Shown here: one piece after another, positions 57,072-64,000 of the stretch
How the letters are laid out: every line of letters begins with the position of its first letter
How positions within the stretch are numbered: position 1 is the stretch's first letter
DNA from: Gymnopus androsaceus JB14
Lineage: Eukaryota; Basidiomycota; Agaricomycetes; Agaricales; Omphalotaceae
DNA: 64,000 nucleotides
Assembly (NCBI GenBank): GCA_009733575.1
Contig: ML769387.1
Coordinates: forward strand, 722,636 to 786,635
Direction: 5' to 3'
Program-made: the position numbers and the translations under genes
The notes under the pieces: generated by a model
Told to the model about the DNA's origin: nothing
The model's database searches: none
What the model saw: the letters and a program-made list of their open reading frames with translations, nothing else

Positions 57072-58430
57072 CTAGGGGCTGACACTAAGCTTGTGCATGC
57101 CTCTAAATAAAGCAAAGCACAAAAGATAGCACAAAATACAATACTTACTCTTGAGCGCGGTAAGCTCTTGCTCGAGAGCTTCCTTGAACTGCCCCTCGGA
57201 ACACCACCATATCACCATCAGCATAATCAAAACGAAATGTAAGCCAATGACAACGAAACTCGGTAAAAGATGATTCGCTTGGGCCTGCTTGGGCACAACA
57301 TTCTGCGGAGCCTTCTTCTCGTAGAGAGTGTGCTTTCCAATACACTTATCAAGTACATTTTCGGAAAATGAAAGAAAATGGTCATTTGAGCGCCGCTACC
57401 AAGTCAGGGAAGCCTCAGCGAAGATGACACGATGAGCCCGTGGCCGTTCTCTGCTTTTTGATAGGTGGTAGGCATAGATCCTTGTTTCTTGAACAAAATG
57501 TCGGCTTTCTATCATCACTGTTGGCGTAAGGCAAGGTGAGCTCCAAAGGTGCCCGGACAAGGTGCGAGAGAAGTTAAAGGAGAGTGGTACTAGATGATAA
57601 TAATGCGTACAAAGTAAACTAATCGTCTGCTTATAGCCTGCCGCTGACGAATTATATCAACAAAAAAAGAAAAAAAAAGCATCAGCATTGGTAAAGCAAG
57701 GAAAGACCATCTTCGACTCCTGGGCTGAAGCCACCGTCATCCATACAGAGTATGAAAAAATCCTGATAACGATAACGGTAAGTATCTAGTCCTTCACAAG
57801 AACCAACCGTGACCATACTTCCGAAAACGCTCCAGACCTTCTCCCTACAAGAACCCTCCAAACTCTTGACGTGACGGCGTTGGATGTCGAATCCCACGAG
57901 CGTACCGCATGAATAGATTTGAAGACCAATCAGGACCCCACTGCCATTCTTCATCTGTCGCAGGGGTTTGACTTGGAGGCTCTTGTTCAGGGGAGTTGGC
58001 GCTAGCTCTACAGTACTCACTCAAGAAGAATTTTTCAGTGACTTGCTGGCGTCTCTCTGGCGGCCGGTGAGCTTCCCGCAGCCTTGCTGGCTCCCGCCAT
58101 TACCACTGCTACCACCTGAACCTTGCTCCCTTACCATTGCCATCTTCATCCTTCTTCCTACGCTTTGACTGGATACTGCTGCCGGACTTCCCCTTGGACT
58201 TTTTGCCAACTTGCCTGGACTCGGGTGCATCTCGATAGGCTTTGTAGAGGTATTGAATGAGTTCATACGTCTCAGCCTCGCACATTGACAACTTGACCAT
58301 CGCCACAAAGTGGATTATGACCGCAAGGAATGCGCCAACAGAGCGTCCTGGGAGATGCCAGTACAGCTTTGAGCCATCTTTGGTGACTCCGACATTAGGA
58401 GCAGCTTGTGCGGTATGAAAGTACGTTTGG
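57072..58430 (-). CDS. Weak hypothetical gene(s) with a membrane helix
   Basis: Several minus-strand blocks have protein-like composition. They are KLYWHLPGRSVGAFLAVIIH, then SMCEAETYELIQYLYKAYRD and a lysine-rich GKKSKGKSG (about 58380-58170); SANSPEQEPPSQTPATDEEW followed by NLFMRYARGIRHPTP (about 58010-57860); and ENVLDKCIGKHTLYEKKAPQ with a transmembrane helix SFVVIGLHFVLIMLMVIWW (about 57365-57195) ending EALEQELTALKS at a GTAAGT. I could not prove one exon chain. It may be one or two genes. Confidence 0.3.
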
Positions 58431-58610
58431 CATTTATTACCGCAACATCAAAATGCATACACTGATACAGTAAGTAACAGAAGTAACAGAATCATCCATG
58501 AAAAACATGCCAGAGAAAGCCCAAAGTTCATCGCGTGAACAGGCAAAAAAGAATTTACAGTACAATTGCATTCGTTCAAGAAATCAGTCCGAGTATCCCA
58601 GTCCAACGAG

Positions 58611-58628
58611 TGCGCATGCGCATGCGCA
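58611..58628. repeat. 18-bp perfect palindrome
   Basis: TGCGCATGCGCATGCGCA equals its own reverse complement and is an alternating purine-pyrimidine run. It lies 39 bp past the stop codon of the minus-strand gene at 58667. Confidence 0.9.
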
Positions 58629-58666
58629 GACTAAAGTGAAAAACGAGAAAGAGAATCGTAGTATGA

Positions 58667-59700
58667 CTAGGCGGTGTGAAGAAGAGCCTTGTAGTGTTTG
58701 ACTAGTTTTGAAGCGTCCGTTGATTCCTAAAGCCCAAGTTGAGTCCACAAAGTAGGCGGCGAAAAAGGAGTATAACGACTTACAATTTCCTTCTCGTGAC
58801 ATCGGTCCAGCTCTTTGCGAGCATTCGCCATGTGTTGGCGCAAACTTTTCTCTCGCCTTTCCGGGTTCGCTCTAACTGAATCGCAGTCAGCATAGTAAAT
58901 TGGAAGAGATAGAAGCTAAAGGCCTTACTCATTCCACTAGCATCGTTTGTAGCTTGAGAGCGGCGAACGAAGAGATCGTTCATATCAGACTGATAGTTGT
59001 CATAAAGGGTCGAAAGAGGGGCCTAGCACAAGATGAGAATTTGAGACGGGATATGATGGCGATTCTGACCTCTCGATTCTGCCACAGCGGAGTCACTTCG
59101 TTCAGGTAACTTTTGAACGGAACCTCATCTTTCCTCATGTCCAAAAGCGTTGATTTTAGATTTTCGCTTGTGAGAGGTGAGTAGAGGCTGAGGAACGTCG
59201 ATTAGACACGTACAGATAAGCCACTCCTTCACGACTCATCTCCTTTGCTTGCTTGCGCGCGGAAGCATACAACGCCTTTTTCTGATTATCGAAAGCGGCG
59301 GAGAGCATGGAAGTTTTTTTTGCTTGACGTTCTACAGGCAGTGTTGGGGAAAAGCGCAAGATAATGGAATGAAAGTCGACGTACTCTGAATTTCGTGCAT
59401 GAACTTGCCAAGATCTAGACTGAAAAACGACGAGCATTAGGAGTACGATCTTGTATATGAGACTCTTAATGCATATTTACCCGTCGTCACTATCGTTGGC
59501 TCCCTCATCATCTTGCAAAATCACATCCGAATCGTTCTGGATCTCTTCCGAGTCGTTCTCGTTGGCGAAGGAAACAGGAGCTGATGTTCGAGCCAGTCTT
59601 CTAGTGCTCGAGGCTTGAGTTTTTTCTTTCTCTGCGAGAATAAATCAGTATAAAAGTGTCGCATATACGCGTATAGTTGCTCACTGGGTGAATTGGCCAT
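58667..59700 (-). CDS. Small coiled-coil-like protein of unknown function
   Basis: About 250 residues in roughly seven exons that join in frame through short introns. Exon 1, MANSP, is spliced to KKEKTQASSTRRLARTSAPV and acidic DSEEIQNDSDVILQDDEGAN. These are followed by LDLGKFMHEIQ, KRQAKKTSMLSAAFDNQKKA, KQAKEMSREGVAYL, KSTLLDMRKDEVPFKSYLNE, APLSTLYDNYQSDMNDLFVR, RREKSLRQHMANARKELDRC and a last exon STDASKLVKHYKALLHTA, with TAG at 58667-58669. The heptad-like charged helices suggest a structural or complex subunit (kinetochore or meiotic proteins look like this), but I cannot name it. Divergent from STT4. Confidence 0.6.
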
Positions 59701-59812
59701 TGAATGGTCGCGTTATTTATTTGAGATGGCCGAGACAAACAAACCGTTTTGGGCTTTGGGCGCTTGAAAGAGCGTCATTTTCTTCTGTACTTGCTCTACG
59801 AGCTTGGCTAGA
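59701..59812. promoter_or_regulatory. Bidirectional promoter, 112 bp
   Basis: The two divergent start codons (59700 minus, 59813 plus) are only 112 bp apart, so both 5' leaders and the core promoter must share this stretch. No TATA element seen. Confidence 0.55.
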
Positions 59813-62800
59813 ATGGACTTGTAAGTTGCTTGATTGTTCTTTGTTCTACTCACTAATGACATTCAAACTAGCCTCGAATTGAACATTCACCAGAGAATCT
59901 TGGCTGACATTGCTTCGAATGTTGGCGAAGCCCCGGAAGACATTGAACACGCAAACAACCTTCTCGCTCCAAATGTACAGACGAGAGCAGATGTAGGAGA
60001 TAAGCAGGAAGCGGATGGAGAATCCCCGCAGAGAGTATTCATGGTTCGTAGTCATTCCCCTAACTTTGTCAGAACCTGAGTGTTCTCGTTTAGCCGGCTT
60101 CCCGAGTTCACTGTAATATTGCGTTTGGAGAACTCGTTGTTAATTTCCCAGACAGCCATATATCGGAAAACATAGATACTCTAATGCCAGTTCTTATCGA
60201 CGTACTCCGAGACGTACCTCATATCGACTTTGACAAATGCCTGTCTTGGGAAGGTAGTGCGCGTAGTTCCTATCAAGTCTTTTGCTCACCATCTCTGTAG
60301 AGTGGGCCCTTCCTGATCAACTCGTTTACTCGACGGTATCAGCTCTTCTACGAATGGCAAGTGCCCATCCCAGATACAGCGCAGCGCCGACGGAGGCAAT
60401 CTGCGCGTTCATCTCAGATGTAGTGGATAATATCAAGACTGGAGATTGTGAGCTGAAACTTTTTAGGCTGCTTTTTGTCAGCGCTGACCTTTGGATAGCA
60501 CTGGACGTCCTCACTCAGCTTACGCCAGCCCTTCATGGGAATGTACAGAGCCATCAGCTCTACCTCGTTTACATGGACCCTTCCCCAATGGGAGATGTTA
60601 GCAGTCGCTTGAGCCACATTTGCTCTTCTGATATGGTTGACCAACTCAACCACCTCATCAACGATCTCATCCAAAACAGCGATCCCGACGCCGAAACTCT
60701 CCAGTTTATTCAAACTTTCCTTGCCCGATATGTATCTCGTGGCCGTCCACTGAGCGGATACTTTATCGTCTGTTGCGTCACTGAAACTTCATGGACAGTA
60801 CTTGCTCAAGCTTTGGCTCCACCTCCAGTTACCCTCCCTGGAGGCGTCTCTGAAGCTGCCGCTGCGAATAAAGCTTGGAATTCTTTGATGCGTCAAGCTG
60901 CTCTGGAACTCGACATATCCGACAAGAAAACCGTAGCCGCTCTGAATAAGGCTATCGACTATGCCATGCAATGCTTTACCGACCTCCTTGTTCAAATCGA
61001 GGAGATGGACCAGGAACCCTCTCTCGATACATACGCTTGGGAAACGATGTCGGAGAGTTTGGTGAGCAAATTCTTCGGATGCTTTTCATGATCCTTATAC
61101 AGACACTAGAAACTGGCTTCCATCTGCTCGGTCGTTCTTCGTAAACTGGACGAGAAACTGTTTGCCCGACTTCTTCTCCTACTCAGTGACGAAGCTCCTA
61201 TTTCGGACAATCTCGTTCAAGAGGCTGCCTTGAAAGCCACAACAATTGTTGTTCAAAAGTGAGTATTATGTAGGCCAGCTTTGAACAGGCAACGCTAACC
61301 ATTTTTGCAGCTTTCCTGGTAGAGCCGCTCAAATGGCAGCCCACCTTCGTCGCTTTGTCACCTCGCCAATTCCCATCTTCGAATTTGAATTCGCATCTGA
61401 ATCTCGAGCACCCCCACCCCTCGCCGCCGCTGCCAAATGCCTAGCGCTGTGTATCAGAGTAGGTGCTCTACTCATATTGTTCATCCCTCATCTAACAAGT
61501 ATTCCTTGCAGCTCGCGCCCGGGGACGATCTCATCATGTCAAACATGTACTCTTTGCTGAATTATATCGCTGCGACCAGCAAAGAAATCTACGAAAGCTC
61601 GAACAACTCCCAGATAATGAGCAACCCTCTATATAACGGTCTCGATCGTCACTCTGTAGCAAGCGTTGAGACTGGTTTGCGGGGGCTTTCAGATGACGAA
61701 AAGCGACTGGTAGGTATCAGCACGATCTCAGTCGTGACGAGGCTGGCATTGGAGTTCCGCATGGAAGAGGTTGGCAACTGTATCTCTATCAGTTTATCTA
61801 TCTCATATTTGTGTTATTAGGTGACTCGCCTAACTGTTTCGATGCTCCTGCAACGTTTACGGTCCGCTGAACCAACTGTAGAAGCGGCTATCGCTTACAA
61901 TCTTGTCGATCTTGCATTGTTCGCACCCGAGAGTTCGTTCTCCGACATAATTAGAATGTTTTCTACGATCAACCGCTCAGCCAATCCTGACGATCCGAGG
62001 TTCTCGAACAACATGGTAGGTAAACCGTCTCCTCAAATGTAGAAGCTTCACTCATTTTGAACAGGTCCTTGCCGCTCAAACCCGGCTGGCGCAGGAGTTG
62101 CACCGTCGCCCGGAGCTCTATGAAACATATCTCGTCGAGCTTCTTACACTATTTGCTGACAAGGGTGTTGCGATTCAGAATCTGAAAATTGAGAATCACC
62201 ATATCAAGGTCTGTTTCATGTCGGTTATCGATTCTCGAAAAGACTGAATCGTTCCTATTCCAGACGGACGATATGATTGAACAGTTGGCCTCTCTTCTTC
62301 TACCTATCGACGCTCTTCTGTCGCATCAAGATTTTACTCCCCACATTAACGAATCGCCGACAGTAGTCGCATTGTTCCGTAATATGTGGTTCCTGTGTGT
62401 GCTATTCAATTTCACAGCGGATGACAAAGAGGCCACGGCTATGGAATGGCAAAAGCCCGCACTAGCTCGTATTGCGACCAAGACTCCTGCGATGGTTTTG
62501 GAGGAATCTCACGACTCCGTGGCGAGTGATGTAGAGTATAATTCGGTCATTCGACAGGACTACGCTCATACGGTACGTGTTACCAAACTATGCCAGGAAT
62601 GTTTTCAGTTTACACCAATGCGCAGGTGATATCCAAACACCGCTCCTGTCTAACGAAACACATCTCCCTCCGTAGTAGTGATATTCGAGGATTGTCATCT
62701 GGTCAAATTATCTTCCTACTCACCATGCATGACATGGAAAGCATGCGCTCAGCTGCTGGCCTTACTTCATCCCTTGTGTCGTACTTTATCAACGAAAGTT

Positions 62801-64000
62801 TGAACAGGCATCCTGCTTTAAGCGCATGTATGGAATCCATAGCTGAGAAGGTACGGTCCGCTTGTTCATTCTCTTGTACACTATTTTTTACAGTCGAAGT
62901 AGGTTATTCGCGGCTGTATTATTGACCTCAATACTGAGGCAGCTCAACAAGCTTTACCGGAAAGGCTTTCATCTGAACTACAAGCCTTGCTTGTTTGCAG
63001 TACCCATCGTATGGCCAAAGCAAGGGACGTGGCGTCCAAGTTCTTGAACAGACTGATTTCCTCGTTCCCATCGCTCATGTGCGATCCTCCACTGGTGTTC
63101 GCCATCTTGGAAGTGTTGACCTTGCTTCGACGCGCTTGTGATAATGAGTTTACCGATGAGGTATGTTCTGATGCTCGTACTTGTTCATTTGAGCTAAGCG
63201 GCACCATCTAGTTTAACCCCGTTTACGAGTTTGAGTCGACTCGCACTGGAATCAAGCTCCAGATGACAGACAGCTACGTTGTTCGAAATGAGATTCTTAT
63301 TCAGCTCCTGCGCAACGCGAATGCATGGTTTGAGTTGGCATTAGGACGTGCTCCAGTTGAGCTGCAGTCGACTTTGCAGGTACATTTCATTTTAAACATG
63401 ATCATTATGACACTCTTACCGCTGCTGTAGAAATATCTCGCAGTCAGTCAAATTGCTTCGGATCCTTCTGAACTCGGAGCTTCAATTGCTGAGAAGTTTG
63501 GCAAATCGATAGGACCTGTGCAACGACAGCTCAGTTCGTTGAATCATCTATCCAGACATTGTGGGCACTAACCTTGCACTCAATTAGCGTCGTTAACCAA
63601 ATTGTCGAATTCAAAAGCGGACAAAGCAAAAGTCCTTGCGAGTCAAATAGCCAGCAAGGGATACTTTGCTGGAGAGGCAGCTGGTCTTCGTTTAGCTAGC
63701 CGTACAGGTATGAGTAGTTTCAACGATGCTTTGGTGATTCGTTCTTACTCCACCGAAGCTTCCGACAAACTTGAGCAGCTTCCCCCTCAAAATGCTCCCT
63801 CGGGAGAGCTTATGGCATTGAAGAAGAAACTGGCAAATTCAATGAAAGAAATACGGGATAAATCGAGTACGCTTACTGTCCAAGACTTGAAACGTCTTCT
63901 GTTCCGTTGCGCGGCTACTCTCATATCGTTGAACAAGGTAGGTTTGAACTAATATCTGAACTTCGGAGTTTAATGTCGTTTCAGAGTGACCATGAACTAT
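59813..64000 (+). CDS. STT4: Phosphatidylinositol 4-kinase STT4 (PI4K alpha), N-terminal part, runs off the window
   Basis: STT4 makes PI4P at the plasma membrane. The start ATG GAC TT at 59813 is joined over an intron to CLEL-type sequence, giving MDFLELNIHQRILADIASNV. Helical-repeat exons follow: EWALPDQLVYSTVSALLRMA, SGYFIVCCVTETSWTVLAQA, AAANKAWNSLMRQAALELD, FPGRAAQMAAHLRRFVTSP, and APGDDLIMSNMYSLLNYIAA. The family hallmark is DMIEQLASLLLPIDALLSH and LFRNMWFLCVLFNFTADD (about 62270-62430). Later come DIRGLSSGQIIFLLTMHDME, EFESTRTGIKLQMTDSY and KADKAKVLASQIASKGYFAG. Only the N-terminal solenoid lies here; the helical and kinase domains must lie beyond 64000. Frames are clean and introns short. 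Confidence 0.85.

Noticed and set aside
1..64000. CRISPR arrays, bacterial operons, riboswitches or phage genes
   Set aside because: The window is eukaryotic: dense GT-AG introns and fungal protein families, and no spaced direct repeats of CRISPR type.
1..64000. A secondary-metabolite gene cluster built on the FAD oxidases
   Set aside because: No polyketide synthase, peptide synthetase, terpene synthase or prenyltransferase is visible; the oxidases, the broken glycosyltransferase and the proteases are not arranged as a pathway.
1..64000. tRNA or rRNA genes
   Set aside because: I saw no segment with convincing A- and B-box spacing or rRNA likeness by eye; a covariance-model scan would be needed to exclude them.

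Overview
This window is nuclear DNA from a filamentous basidiomycete, most likely an agaricomycete. Genes are split by many short introns (about 45-65 bp) with GT donors and AG acceptors, pyrimidine tracts precede start codons, and several families are typical of mushroom-forming fungi: DUF6593-like proteins, DUF6534-like membrane proteins, agaric F-box/zinc-finger proteins, sedolisins and berberine-bridge-type oxidases. I saw no bacterial, viral or CRISPR features. All exon structures were read by eye from splice signals and protein logic, so exact exon borders are provisional.

Layout. 0.4-3.1 kb: an NCS1 nucleobase/allantoin-type permease (minus). 3.8-11.4 kb: a graveyard of broken genes, namely a wax-synthase-like relic, an F-box/zinc-finger relic, a UDP-glycosyltransferase with a frameshift and a formate dehydrogenase with in-frame stops. 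11.8-13.3 kb: a cysteine-rich, zinc-ribbon-like protein. 14.0-19.3 kb: two tandem sedolisin (S53) proteases; the copy at 17-19.3 kb looks intact and the one at 14-16.4 kb is frameshifted. 20.2-22.5 kb: gamma-glutamyltranspeptidase, read from a promoter shared with or facing the intact sedolisin. 22.7-24.2 kb: TAP42/alpha4, the PP2A regulator of TOR signalling. 24.6-25.4 kb: an acireductone-dioxygenase-like cupin protein that lacks the metal ligands. 26.2-27.7 kb: an unrecognised secreted protein.

28-53 kb is a rearranged, duplicated accessory block. One FAD oxidase (copy A) lies on the plus strand at 28.4-30.9 kb, and two tandem copies (B, C) lie on the minus strand at 40.0-46.0 kb. The TAP42 5' end plus the cupin gene at 24.1-25.5 kb recur inverted and decayed at 50.5-53.1 kb. 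Together these give a large imperfect inverted duplication around a 31-40 kb core that holds an F-box relic, a 2',3'-cyclic phosphodiesterase, a DUF6534-like membrane protein, a 73-bp minisatellite and members of a four-copy DUF6593-like family. A 1.58-kb element with 21-bp terminal inverted repeats and a 6-bp target duplication sits right in front of the start codon of the second cupin copy.

54-64 kb returns to ordinary gene territory: a long disordered, charged protein, weak hypothetical genes, a small coiled-coil-like protein, and the N-terminal part of the phosphatidylinositol 4-kinase STT4, which runs off the right edge. The housekeeping genes (TAP42, STT4, cyclic phosphodiesterase) are spread between accessory secreted enzymes and do not form one pathway. 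Several otherwise good genes carry a single-base frameshift, so either indel errors in the assembly or real decay must be considered when reading them.
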